From Anthonomus grandis grandis (Eukaryota > Arthropoda > Insecta > Coleoptera > Curculionidae), in the NCBI RefSeq assembly GCF_022605725.1, contig NC_065547.1, positions 6,489,167 through 6,553,166 of the forward strand: 64,000 bases of DNA, written 5' to 3'. The translations under genes were made by a program, and so were the position numbers. The notes under the pieces were generated by a model. It made no database searches and had not been told where the DNA came from. It saw only the letters and a program-made list of their open reading frames with translations. This document shows, piece by piece, positions 1 through 11,601 of this stretch. The number at the start of each line of letters is the position of its first letter. Positions within the stretch are counted from its first letter, which is position 1.

Positions 1-3000
1 ACGTGAGTATTAAATTTATTAATTAATTTAGGTAGTTTAGATACAATTTTAATTAAAACTCTCAATTATTTAAAACTGACTAGATAAATATTGACGTTCA
101 AATTGGTATTGAAAATAATTCCCATTTAAACGTGAATAATAAATTTATTAATTAGTCTAGACAGGTAAAATGCAATTTTTATTAAAACTCTCAACTATTT
201 AAAACCTGATAGACAAATATTGACATTTTAATTGGAATTGAAAATAATTTCCATTTAAACGTGAGTATTAAATTTAATAATTAGTCTAGGCAGTTGAGAT
301 GCAATTTTAATTAAAAGCTCACAGTTTACAGTTAAAAAAAATTTGAACTCAACTGCCTGGGATTGCAAAATAATTGTAGTTTAAATATTAATTTTGGGTT
401 CATTAAGTTGTCCAAATAGTTGCGATTTTATTTTAATAAAAATGGAATAATAAAATAATCTTAACTTGAAAGTCAATATTAAGTTAATTAATTAGTTTAG
501 ATATTTCACGTAAAGTTCTAAATAAAATGCCTAAAATTTAAAAAAATCTGTTAGCTAACTGCCTGAAATTTTAAATTAATTCTTATTTAAGTGTCATTAA
601 TAAATTAGTTAATTAGTCCAGGCATTTAACGTATAGTTTGAATTAAAATACCTAAAATTTTAGAAATATTATAGCTCAACTACCTGGAATTGGTAAGAGA
701 TTCCAATTATAACGTTATTAATAAAATAATTAATTGGTCCAGGCAATTAAAGCATAAATTTAATTAGAGTGCGATGTATTATAAAAAATATAGATTTTTA
801 GAGTTGAGCCATAGGGCTCAACTACCTTAAATTGTCAAATAAGTCCTGAGTCCAGGAAATTTGTAAAAAATCCAAATTTTACCCTAAAGAAAAATTTTTG
901 ATCAAAAAACCAATTTAAATGTTATTAATAAATTAATTAATTAGTCCAGACAGTTAAGGTAAAAATTTAATTAAAATGGCTAAAATTCTACAAATTCTAT
1001 GGGTCAAGTGCCTAATTTTTATGTTAATAATAAATAAATTATTAAATCCAGGCATTTCACGTACTGTTTTAATTAAAATGTGAAATAGTCTTAGTTTAAA
1101 CATTTATAATAAATTAATTAATTAATCCAGGTAGTGGAAAAATAATTTTAATTAAAACTCTTAACTATTTTAAACTGACTAGTTAACTATTGACAATTAA
1201 ATTGAAATTAAAAATAATTCCTATTTAGACGTGAGTATTAAATCTATTAATTAATTTAGGCAGTTGAGATATAATTTTAATTAAAACTCTTAACTATTTA
1301 AAACTGGCTAGTTAAATATTGACATTTAAATTGGCATTGAAAATAATTCCCATTTAAACGTGAGTATTGAATTTATTAAATTAGTCTAGGTAGTTAAGAT
1401 ACAATTTTATTTAAAAACTCACAGTTTACAGTTAAAAAAAAATTTAAACTTAACTGCCTGGAGTTACAAAATAATTCTAGTTGAAACATTAATTTTGGGT
1501 ACATTAGTTTGTCAAGATAGTTGCGGTTTAGTTTTAATTAAAATGGAATAATAAAATAATCTTAACTTGAAAGTCAATATTAAGTTAATTAATTAGTTTA
1601 GATATTTCACGTAAAGTTCTAAATAAAATGCCTAAAATTTTAAAAAATCTACTAGTCAACTGCCTGAAATTTTAAATTAATTCCTATTTAAGTGTCATTA
1701 TTAAATTACTTAATTAGTCCAGGCATTTAATGTATAGTTTTAATTCTACAAATTTTATGGGTCAAGTGACTAATTTTAATGCTTATAATGAATAAATTAT
1801 TAAGTCCAGGCATTTTACGTACTGTTTTAAATAAAATGTAAATTAATCTTAGTTTAAACATTTATATTAAATTAATTAATTAATCCAGTCAGTGGAAAAA
1901 CAATTTTAATTAAAATTCTTAACTATTTTAAACTAACTAGTTAACTATTGACAATTAAATTGAAATTAAAAATAATTCCCGTTTCAACGTGAGTATTAAA
2001 TTTAATAATTAATTTAGGCAGTTCAGATATTATTTTAATAAAAACTTTCAACTATTTAAAACTGACTAGATAAATATTGACAATTAAATTGAAATTAAAA
2101 ATAATTCCCATTTCAACGTGAGTATTAAATTTAATAATTAATTTAGGCAGTTGAAATACAATTTTAATTAAAAACTCACAGTTTACAGTTTAAAAAAAAA
2201 TTGAACTCAATTGCCTGGATTTACAAAATAATTTTAGTTGAAATATTAATTTTGGGTACATTAGTTTGTCAAGATAATTGCGGTTTAATTTTAATTAAAA
2301 TGGAATAATAAAATAATCTTAACTTGAAAGTCAATATTAAGTTAACTAATTAGTTCAGATATTTCACGTACAGTTTTAAATAAAATGTCTAAAATTTAAA
2401 AAAATCTATTAGTCAATTGCCTGAAATTTTAAATTATTTCTTATTTAAGTGACATTAGTAAATTAAATAATTAGTCCAGGCATTTAACGTATAGTTTTAA
2501 TTAAAATTCCTAGCATTTTAAAAGGTCCATTACTTAATAAATTCGTTTAGGCAGTTAAGTTAAATTTTAATTAAAATACCTAAAGTTTTAGAGATATTAT
2601 AGCTCAACTACCTGCAATTGGTAAGAAATTCCAAATAAAACGTTATTAATAAAATAATTAATTGGTTCAGGCAATTAAAGCATAAATGTAATTAAAGTGC
2701 GATGTATTATAAAAAAAATATAGATTTTTAGAGTTGAGCTATAGAGCTCAACTACCTGAAATTGTCAAATAAGTCCTGAGTCCAGGAAATTTGTCAAAAA
2801 TCCAAATTTCATCCTAAAGTGAAATTTTTGATCAAAAAACCAATTTAAATGACATTAGTAAATTAATTAATTAGTCCGAAGAGTTAAGGTAAAATTTTAA
2901 TTAAAATGACTAAAATTCTACAAATTCTATGGGTCAAGTGCCTAATTTTTATGTTAATAATAAATAAATTATTAAGTCCAGGCATTTCACGTACTGTTTC

Positions 3001-3091
3001 AATTAAAATGTAAAATAAACTTAGTTTAAACGTTTATAATAAATTAATTAATTAATCCATGCAGTTGAAAAACAATTTTAATTAAAACTCT
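1..3091. repeat. AT-rich higher-order satellite array
   Basis: Sub-repeats of about 129 bp begin with CGTGAGTATTAAATTTATTA (near 2, 131, 260, 1230, 1359, 1989, 2118). They are embedded in a larger unit: landmarks such as the block ending in GATATTTCACGT recur near 443, 1543 and 2301. The full unit is about 1.1 kb; the second copy lacks about 345 bp (equivalent to roughly 640-985 of the first). A core AGTCCAGGCAGTTAA recurs in both orientations, so the unit contains inverted monomers. The array ends sharply at 3091. It may continue left of the window. No coding potential seen. Confidence 0.9.
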
Positions 3092-3673
3092 TACTACACA
3101 TAATTCTTACAATTATTGAGCAGAATCGCAGCATAATTAAAAAGTAACCAAGAGTACGAGATTTTTCGACAATGTATTAGCGGTTGTGCATAATCTACTT
3201 TTAATATTTATAATTTTGTTATATAGAAAATTATTAATGTTTTTCTATGCCAAAAAACAAAAAAACGCTTTTTTGGATACTTTGGCGCCATCTTTTTTTT
3301 TGTAACTTTTATCGCAGCAAGTAAACACAATGAGAAGAGTTGTAGAAAATGATGTTCCCGACATTATTTTCCAAAAACCTACCACTCTCGAGATAAATGA
3401 AATCCAAAACACTTTTGAGTTTTTTCAAAAACCCAAAAACGCGTCGAGGTCACAAACTTCAAGTTAAGCTTTTTGAATGCTCTTTTAACGATTTCCGCAA
3501 AAAAAAAGTGTGTAGGTACTTTTTCGTCAAAACGGCCTTTTTTCGATATATTTATTGTACTATAAGCTAGTTGCATAACTTAAATAGAAAAAAAGCAAGC
3601 ATTTACAAAATAAGAGAAAAAATAAATAAAAATTCCAAGTCTCGGTCGCAATACATTCTTTATGTATGTCCCG
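3092..3673. other. non-coding, unassigned
   Basis: Non-satellite AT-rich DNA. One 65-codon minus-strand open frame (3379-3576) has no recognisable domain, and nothing supports it as a gene. Confidence 0.4.
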
Positions 3674-3712
3674 AAGGTTACATGTTTCTCTAATAAAGCA
3701 TCATCAGACCTT
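3674..3712 (-). ncRNA. hammerhead-like ribozyme motif (Penelope-type)
   Basis: On the minus strand the order is AAGGT, CTGATGA, a 12-nt segment, GAAAC, ATGTA, ACCTT. The outer arms AAGGU/ACCUU are perfectly complementary (stem I). CUGAUGA and GAAAC are the hammerhead core, followed by a GUA cleavage triplet. Stem II is weak in this copy (about 2-3 pairs) and stem III would be minimal. Penelope-like elements are known to carry minimal hammerheads. A second site at 17929-17974 has the same layout with a different but complementary stem I. No Penelope coding region is recognised next to this copy. Activity is unproven. Confidence 0.45.
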
Positions 3713-4600
3713 ATAAACTAGATCACCTGCTTAGTACATTCACAAAATAAAATTGTAAGAAAGATTAAGTACTCTTATTAAAAACAGCTTTAAACTTCTC
3801 AATTAGATACTGAAAAAAACCCTCATTAATACGATATCGGTAAAGATATTAACTGCGAAATAAAGCTGAGAAAGTTTCCCCGAGGAACTTCGTATAATGA
3901 AGTTTTCATAAGCGAAATTAATCCCTTTATATAAAACTTAATCCGCACTTCAATTGTTACAAAATATGTTTATAAATCTTCTTAAATACTTAAGCCGCGT
4001 CGCGGGAGACGAATCGGGAAAGAAGGGAGGGGGTTAAACTTCCCTTAATTTAAACCAGGATCAGGAAGTTTCCAAACGATTTGAGAAAGTCGATGTTATT
4101 TTTACTAAATGGTGTAGGGATAAAATTGGAACAATTTCGTTGCTTAATTGTACGCATATCGGTTGATTCAGGGGGTTACGCAACCAGTTTTAAACATAAA
4201 TTTTCCCAATAATTTGTTTTAAAGGTGGTAGAGGGACGAAACTTTTTTAATTTTCTTCCTCCTTGGTGATGGAAATCAATTAGGCACCCCCGAACGAAAG
4301 TTAAGAATGGAAAGTTTTGATAAGTTTAATTAAAACCGAAAGTACGATTAATTATATTGTTGTTCCTTATTTTACCAACTCTCCGTCATATACCCCGATG
4401 AGAGTTGAGAGAGATCATGCGGCGTCGAAATTGTTTTGTTTGCAGGTTTTAATCAAATCCCGAGGAAAGGTTTTGTTTTTTTTTTTGACTTTTTTGTTTC
4501 AAATTAATTTATATTAGTTACTGTGTTTTAGCTATTTATGTTCATTATTGCTACTGAAGTACGCTATTATTATTATTTCGAAATTGTGTTTTCTTATGTC
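3713..4600. other. non-coding, unassigned
   Basis: Less AT-biased sequence without repeats or domains that I recognise. The 66-codon open frame at 4317-4517 has no domain and is not called. Confidence 0.4.
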
Positions 4601-4682
4601 GTTAACCCATTAGCGCCCAGCGTCATCATTTGATGACGCCAGAGATTGGTGGGGATGAGAGCGCCCGAGTAGGTTGGCGATT
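4601..4682. mobile_element. piggyBac-like terminus (one end only)
   Basis: The sequence starts with a TTAA inside GTTAACCCATTAGCGCCCAG. It is followed by a perfect inverted repeat GCGTCATCATTTGATGACGC at 4620-4639. TTAA plus a CCC start plus a short subterminal palindrome is the usual look of piggyBac-like ends in insects. No matching opposite end or transposase was found, and the stretch runs directly into the CTGCCG element at 4683. It is called from terminus resemblance only. Confidence 0.4.
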
Positions 4683-7610
4683 CTGCCGTGCAAAGGCAAA
4701 AGACGGTACTCGCAAAAAATAGCAAAATAAGATTATTGCATATTCGAAATCTCCTCGTTTTTCTCTATATGCCATTTTTTTTAGATTCTTGATATCTTAA
4801 AAAATAAGGGAATTAGCACCCTGCCAAATTACTGTATATGCATATTTTTTGGGGTGAAATCAAGGTAAAAGAAGGTACTCGACATTTTTTAAATAATTTT
4901 GCAAAGGTAAAGTAGTGTAAGGGCTCATACCTTAAAATTTTAGTTTTTCAAGTATTTTTTTAAACTGTCTTACAAAGGCAAAGTAGTGTATATGCACATA
5001 CATTACTTTGCCATTGAAAATAATTAAAATTTGATGTGACGTTTCAAAGGCAAAGTAAGGTACTCGCGCATAAACACTACTTTGTCTTTGTATCGGAACG
5101 CTTTTTAATTCAGTCTGCCCAAATCTCTCGGCGAGAGTTAGTAGACGTTTTTGTGCAATTGTTTTTTTAAAGTTTGTGTTTTAAAATAATATGTATTCCG
5201 AAAGGACCAAAAGGATGGTTAATGGTATTCTTAAATCAAAAAGTTACTTGGTAAGTCTGTTGTATTATTTTTATTTGATTATACTTACGTAGTAAATAAA
5301 AATAAAACCTAATAATTAAGTAGATTTAAAAAGTAAATCTAAGTAAAGTGTTTATTTTTTATTTTTAATGATTTATAAGAGTTTTGGAAGCCAAAGTAAG
5401 AGCCAAACTACCTACGAAAAATCTAAAACCTTTTTGAGTCATTTTCAATTAAGAAAGTTTTTATACAATTTGGGTAAAATAATTATTCTTTCTGCGATCG
5501 TTCGGAAAGTGTCAATTTTTCGCGCGCATTTTTGTTTTGAAAGTGTCACTTTCCGCACTAGTGAAATGTCTAAAATTGACATCTTATATTTTTATTAATT
5601 TTTTGAGTGAATCAATCTGTTTGACTTATCAAGTTGATGACAATATTTTTGTTTTATTGTGTTTAGTATTAAATAAAATTTTGTTTTTATGTTTTTTCTT
5701 ACGCTTATAGAAAAAATAGCGTTTTAACACGTGCTAAAGGTATTTTTTCCGCACGTGATTAGATGATCACTTTCTGCTTCACATCGTTCAGCCAAGTACA
5801 ATTGCATGCACAAAAGTAAGACTTTCAGCACTAGTTAGGAAATATACTGTTATAAATCTGTACATCTTATGTCCCATCGCGATCATAAAAAACTGGGACA
5901 CCTTATAAGATCTCCTGGACAATTTTTTAATATTTTGTGTCAAATGTTTGCCAAAACTTTACTTTTGGGTTAAGATAAGAAATAGGCTAAACTGGGATTT
6001 AAAGGAGTTTGACGTTTCGTATCAGTTGAACAGTTACCTTCAAAAAATAGTCCAGGATTAATGTTGGTTTGTTTTGTCCCAGTTTTTTTTATCGCGATGG
6101 TAGGTAGGTCTAATATTTTTTACCGGATATAAAAATATGTGACCTGATATACGAAACTAAAAAGGTCTTTTTTTGGCTATCCAACAGTTAATGTTTCTAT
6201 CTTGGCCCCTTTGAACATTAGCTCTTTCAATTTTAGGACGAAAATGTTCTTGCCATAAGCTCTGACTTAAACAGATCAAGCCTTCCCAATGTAGAGTTAT
6301 TGGATAATTTTGTGTTTTCTCAAGAGAAAAATTTAAGCTTATCTATTGAAAATGATAGAGAAGCGTCTCCTCCCCCGTCGTCTGCTGTTTGATCCTGAGG
6401 ACAAGGATGATGACATTGCAGATCCGGATTATATACTCTCGAGGGAGGAATAACAGAATATTATTATGGATAGTGGCTCAGATTTAGAAGTACGAGACGT
6501 GACTTTTAATAATATAGAAGAGATAGGTGAAGCTGATAGTCAAGAGGATACAGAATCAGATGTAAACGAAAATAGACCCGAAATATTGAATAAAAAGCGA
6601 CCACGCACTTCATAAGGAAAAGTTATAAGAAATAAGAATAAACACCCTATCGGGCCTCCCACCTGAAACTGCAAGACTAAAAAATGCCTTAATGCATTTG
6701 ATTCAGACAAAAGAAAAGACTTGCATACACGATTTTGGTCATTAGATAAGGATTTACAAACGATGTGGCTTTATAAGCAAATTCACGAAACTAAAGCGAA
6801 ACGTAAGCGTCTGGAAAGTCGTAGAAATTTTTCTAGAACATATACCTTGCCGAAAATTAACGCAAACGGTGAAGACGAGCAGATAAAAGTATGCCAAAAA
6901 TTTTTTATGACAACTTTGGGGTACAAAAGTACGATGGTGGTAGACTATATGTTAAAAAAGAATAAGGATCCTCATGGTACACAAATAGCAACTCCCTTAT
7001 TAGCAGACCAAAGAGGAAAACGGACTAAAGGAAATAAAAAAAGCAAAAGTCCAATATAATTCCATATAAATTCCTATAATCCCAAACCATCACATTATAG
7101 AAGAGCACACGCGCCAAATAGAAAGTATCTGCCAGCTGAATTGTCTGTAAGGGATTTGTAAAAAGACTATAACGAAAAATATCTTTCTTTTTAAAAATTT
7201 CTATCTTTCTTACGTTACCAAGAATATATTTTTTTAGTTCCTATTTTGGTTCCTTATTAAAAAAAATCGTATTTATATACTTTACACCTATTTTGTTAAT
7301 TAAATCGACATTATTGGTACAAATTCTAAATATACAAATACGGTTAAGTTTTAAAACTTTCCAAGTTTCCAACATGTTTATATTAAAAATTAGTATATTT
7401 CTACGTTCTTTAATTTAAACCCCAATATCTTCCCATTTCTTCAAATTTAGTGTATAAGTATACACTAGTTTACCAGTTCTTATCTATTTTTTCATGACCT
7501 TAGTACCAGGCAAAATAGGGTAAGGCAAAATAGGGTAAGTGCTTATACCTTAGTTTGCCATTTTTTTAAGGCACGTCAAAAAAAATACAAAGGCAAAGTA
7601 GTGTAATCAA
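4683..7610 (+). mobile_element. CTGCCG-family DNA transposon, copy 1, right end lost
   Basis: The left terminus CTGCCGTGCAAAGGCAAAAG matches the left terminus of the element at 19549-20895, and similarity continues for about 45 bp. Subterminal copies of CAAAGGCAAAGTAGTGTA follow at about 4910, 4973 and 5046, and related copies lie near 7508-7600 on the other side. Several are near-palindromic. Between them is a spliced but broken gene. The matching right terminus is absent, so the element is truncated or diverged there and the end given is approximate. The superfamily is not identified. Confidence 0.7.
5191..7180 (+). pseudogene. transposon-encoded protein of CTGCCG element, copy 1 (broken)
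   Basis: A short first exon (5191-5250, 20 codons, starts MYSERTKRMV) ends at a GTAAGT donor. It matches exon 1 of the related element at 20008 (MYSNKTRRMV). A second exon probably begins after the TTTTAG acceptor at 6236. It encodes an acidic region with LFDPEDKDDDIADPDYI, paralleled in copy 2, then a basic segment. The 112-codon stretch 6721-7059 contains CQKFFMTTLGYKS, and past its stop, in another frame, comes a SHYRRA...KYL segment (about 7090-7130). I recall a CQKFF...LG block followed by SHYxR in widespread uncharacterised arthropod transposon proteins. Stops at about 6391, 6450, 6613, 6664, 7057 and 7159 break it, and the downstream catalytic part is missing. Confidence 0.6.
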
Positions 7611-8889
7611 CAAAACACTGTTTAAATATTGTTTAAATCAATTTAAATTTATTTGGTTGAAAAGAGAAGTTAAAAAAACTATTACCTTTGTCTGCAAAAA
7701 ATCTAATAATCCTTTTTCATATAGGATAAAAATCCGATACCTTTAGAAAACAGTTTAGAGACTTTGCCGTTTTCCCGGTGTTTATTGAGGTTTTTGCATC
7801 ATATCGCGACAAAATGACTTTAGCGCCGTATGCCCGTCCCAAACCGAATCAGTGCGCTCTACTTCCGCATGAATACCAATTTCATCGGCGGAACACGTAC
7901 GCGAAACAAGTCAATATATTATTTAAAAATTTCATTTCGCTATTTCCTTTTTCATATATTCCATAATACCTCTCAAAGCCTCTTGTTTAATAAAGGATGG
8001 AATATTACCTACTTGAAACTGGGAAATTTTAGATGGTCCTACTACTCTCTCTCGCTCTCGGCCGCATTTATTTACTTAAGAAAGACAATAAGGGAAAGAA
8101 GATTTAATTTCGTTGTAACAGAGAAAAGTTTACTTACTTAAGAATTCATTTAAATTTAAAATAATGTCGGAAATTCCGAAAAGTCTTTTTCAATTTCCCG
8201 CGGAATTTTATATACAGGATTTTCTTGTTTTCAATGTCGCCCTTATACCAAAATTGAAATGGAATCTCACGGCTTAGGGTCTACAGAAATTTGTTTTTAT
8301 AATTTAAATCATTAGGGAAGTTTCCCCTCTAGTTTCTTCTTGTGAGTTTCTGTAAATGCCAAAAATGGAAACTGAGGCCCTCATAGGTTTAGTGTAGATT
8401 TAAAAACGAGGTCAGATTTATATAAAAGCGCCTTTCTTCTATGTGTTCACGTAACAGCCATTATTTTCGATGGTTTTCATCAGGAGGGTTTTTGCGAAAA
8501 TGGAATGGCAAAAGTGCGCTATTATATAGCTGTCTTTTAGGATTACAAGAGAAGTAGAGCACGTTTTTTTTTGGGGATTTTCGGGTCAAGTTTTATTGTA
8601 TGTGTGTATGTGTTAAATGTGGGAAAGAAACTTGAAATTAATAATATGAAAATAAAAAAATAAAAAATTAATGAAATTAAAAAAAATAATAATTTTCGCT
8701 TTCTGTAAAAACTTAAATTAAATAAGATTTTTTTTTTAGATTTCAAGTATTATCGACATTATCAGATTTAAAAAACATTTTTTTTCTTTTAAATTTACTG
8801 CTATAACTCTTAAAAAAAATAAAAGAAACCATTATTGATAAAAATATATAAAAGGGATATTTGGGGTTAATCTAGTAAAGTTCTAAAAT
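7611..8889. other. non-coding, unassigned
   Basis: Mixed-composition sequence. Two overlapping open frames at 7778-8141 and one at 8543-8746 on the other strand show no domain. A short pyrimidine-rich CTCTCTC tract lies near 8045. Nothing else is recognised. Confidence 0.4.
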
Positions 8890-9666
8890 AATATTGACAT
8901 TCCAGGAAAATTAATCCTAATTAAAATATACACTCCTAAAATGTATTTTTAAAATATTTAAAAAGGAATATTTTAAAGAGGTAAGGTGCATTTTAAGTTT
9001 CTTCCTGGATTTTGGATTTTCCGGGTGTGGAAAATCCAGATATTCAAGTCAGGTTCCTATACTTACAAGGTATTTTCCAATTAGATTTTTGAAGTTATAT
9101 TTCAGGCATTTAAAGCAATTTTTCGACCTAGCAAATTTCTCTTCCAGGTATCTGTACTAATTTTTTTAACGTTTTTTATCTGCACAAAAAAAGCACTAAA
9201 ACAATTAAAGTGATCTTTGTACTTCCGGGCATTTTATTTTTTGTCTGGAATGTATTTTTAGATCTCCTAATTCTTCATGTTTTCCAGTCAGATTTTTGGA
9301 ATATTCTTTTATTTTATTTCAGGAATTTAAAAACTGTTTCTGAAGTATTTGACCTTACCTTTCGTTTTTCGACAAAAAGTAATTTCTGGTTTATTTCATA
9401 CGTTTGATGTAATTGCTTATACTTTTCAGGTATTTAGTGGTATCAAGTTCAGGTATCAATTTCAGGTATCAAGTGATTCTAATACATCTTCCGGGCATTT
9501 TTAATTGTTGTCCGAAATTCGTATTCCATAATTTTTTTTGTTTTTCAGGTACACATTTGGACTGAGTTTCAATTTTATTTTAGGCATTTGAAGCAATTTT
9601 TCGATTATTTCACATTACTTTTCATTTTTCGTCTTTCAACTTTGGTTTATTTCAGACATTTTCTTA
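8890..9666. repeat. degenerate repeat family, left part
   Basis: Variants of CAGGCATTTAAAGTAATTTT and of CCGGGCATTTTCAATTG...CCTGGAATTTT recur here (near 9113, 9225, 9491, 9590) and again after the mariner-type insertion. The best spacing between equivalent landmarks is about 480-490 bp. The copies are diverged and not coding. Confidence 0.65.
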
Positions 9667-9880
9667 TACAGGGTGTTTTTTATATATTGCGACAAAATTC
9701 AGGAACGTGTTCTTTGGATAAAAATTCGCAAAAAAGTTCCTATAAACATAGGTCCTAAACCTTTTAGATTTTGAGCTACTTTTCGATAACTTAAATACCC
9801 CTGTAGATATTTGTCCAAAGATTGGTATGCAAGGTCTGTGTATCCAGAGCCATTTACCAACATATGATGCGACATGCGAT

Positions 9881-10902
9881 ATGCACTTCATTTGACTGGC
9901 TAACGGAAACGCACAAGAAGCCTTGCGTATTTATGCTGAACGTTACCCGAATCGTGTTATTCCTCATCACTCCATGTTTACGCGTTTATAACAATGTCTA
10001 AGTGAAACCGGCAGCTTTAAAAAACTCACCGCTGAAAACGGACATCCCCGAACAGTTACTCCTCAAATTAAAGAACAAGTGCTCAATGAATTCGGGAAGA
10101 TCCCACCACAAGCACTAGGAAAATTGTTTAGACGGTACACATTAGTAACTTTACAGTTTGGAATATTCTTAAAAGAAACCTTTTATACCCGTATCATATT
10201 CAGCGGTTGCAAGCACTTTTGCCAGGCGATTTTCCGAAAAGAACGGCTTTGTCGTTGGATGCAAGAACGCATAAGGCAAGATGCACCGTTTATAAGAGAA
10301 ATACTTTTCACCGATGAGGCTAATTTCTCCAGGAACGCAATTATGAACTTCCACAATAACCACATATGGCATTATGAGATGTGCTGTGGCAAAAAACCGT
10401 CATCAGCACCAGTTTTCACTTGGGTCGGCATTATTGAAACCTTTTCATCGGTCCATTTTTTTTACCAGCAAGGTTAACTGGACAAGTGTATCAAGAATTT
10501 CTTGAAAATGAATTACCAGCAATTCTAGAAGATGTCCCCATTTAGCTGAGATAGCAAATTTTTTTTTACATGACGGTGCTCCAGCCCATTTTAGTTTAGT
10601 GGCTCGGCAGTATTTGGATATTACGTATCCAAATCGTTGGATAGGTCGGGGAAGTATTCACCCTTGGCCCTCACGGTCTCCCGACTTAAATCCGCTGGAT
10701 TTTTTTTTTGTGGGGCCACCTTAAATCACTGGTTTATAGAAATCCAATTGATAATGTGGAGGAATTGCGTAATCGCATTATAACGTCTTGTGACATAATT
10801 CGGCAGACACCAGGACTTTTTGAACGAGTCCGACAATCAATGCGACGTCGATTAGATGCTTGTATTGATGTTGGAGGAGCAAGCTTTGAACAACTTTTGT
10901 AA
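9881..10902 (+). pseudogene. mariner-like DDE transposase (broken)
   Basis: The ATG at 9881 opens a frame reading MHFI, a stop, then LANGNAQEALRIYAERYPNR, typical of the N-terminal helix-turn-helix region of a common insect Tc1/mariner-type transposase. Later come GHPRTVTPQ (about 10030), LFTDEANFSRN with the first catalytic aspartate (about 10303), HDGAPAHF with the second (about 10573), and SPDLNPLDFFF...WGHLKSLVY with the last catalytic region (about 10680). The C-terminus FERVRQSMRRRLDACIDVGG ends at a TAA at 10900. Length and domain order are close to complete. In-frame stops near 9893 and 9990 and several frameshifts (about 10476, 10550, 10710) make it dead. Confidence 0.88.
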
Positions 10903-11270
10903 AATTAAGAATATTACTTAAATAAATAATAAAAAATTAAATATTTTTTTATCACTTAAAAACTTGTATTTTAAATTAAAGATTATAGAAGCAAAAGTTT
11001 TAAATCCTCAATTACAATTTTATTGAATTGGGCTCGCTTTTGTACTAAATTAATTAATAAAAATGTTATTTTTTATTATTAAAATTGCAATAAACTAAAA
11101 AAAAAACGAATAATCACTAGAATAAAGAAAGTCTAATCAAATCTGAGCAATATGTCTATGGTTTTTAATTTTTTGTGCGAAAACCGTGCATCTAACGGAC
11201 TAAGTCCGAGGGATCAAAAATGTTGCAAATAAAACATGAAATTTAAATATATTTTTTAATAGAAGAAAAA

Positions 11271-11332
11271 CCAGTGGCGTATTTTTTTTTTTATAGAAGT
11301 ATTCAGCGGAAAACCCGCACACACGCCACTGG
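11271..11332. repeat. 62 bp fold-back bounded by CCAGTGGCGT
   Basis: CCAGTGGCGTA at the left faces ACACGCCACTGG at the right, giving inverted ends around a 40 bp centre. It lies in the 3' non-coding part of the mariner-type element. It could be a miniature transposon remnant. No target duplication is evident. Confidence 0.4.
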
Positions 11333-11601
11333 AGAACATAAAAATGTTAAAAGTATGTTGGTAAATGGCTCTGGATACACAGACCCTGCATACCATTGCA
11401 TTTGCTTCTATAATCTTTGGACAAATATCTACAGAGGTATTTAAGTTATCAAAAAAAAATAATTTTTTTGTTAAAACTTTACCACTCTGTAGCTCAAAAT
11501 CTAAAAGGTTTAGGACCCATGTTTATAAGAACTTTTTTGCGAATTTTTGTCCAAAGAACACGTTCCTGAATTTTGTCGCAATATATAAAAAACACCCTGT
11601 A

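Larger units (their letters stand above)
9669..11599 (+). mobile_element. Tc1/mariner-type element with ~200 bp inverted ends
   Basis: The left end CAGGGTGTTTTTTATATATT is the reverse complement of the right end. TA dinucleotides lie outside both ends (9667-9668 and 11600-11601), the expected target duplication. The inverted similarity extends about 200 bp on each side (to ~9870, and from ~11360), with one poly-A interruption in the right copy near 11450. The 1931 bp element carries one decayed transposase in plus orientation. It sits inside the degenerate repeat field, whose pattern resumes at 11602. Confidence 0.9.

Noticed and set aside
9664..9891. 75-codon minus ORF with near-identical plus partner at 11365-11718
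   Set aside because: Both are translations of the inverted ends of the mariner-type element, which explains their similarity; not a gene family.
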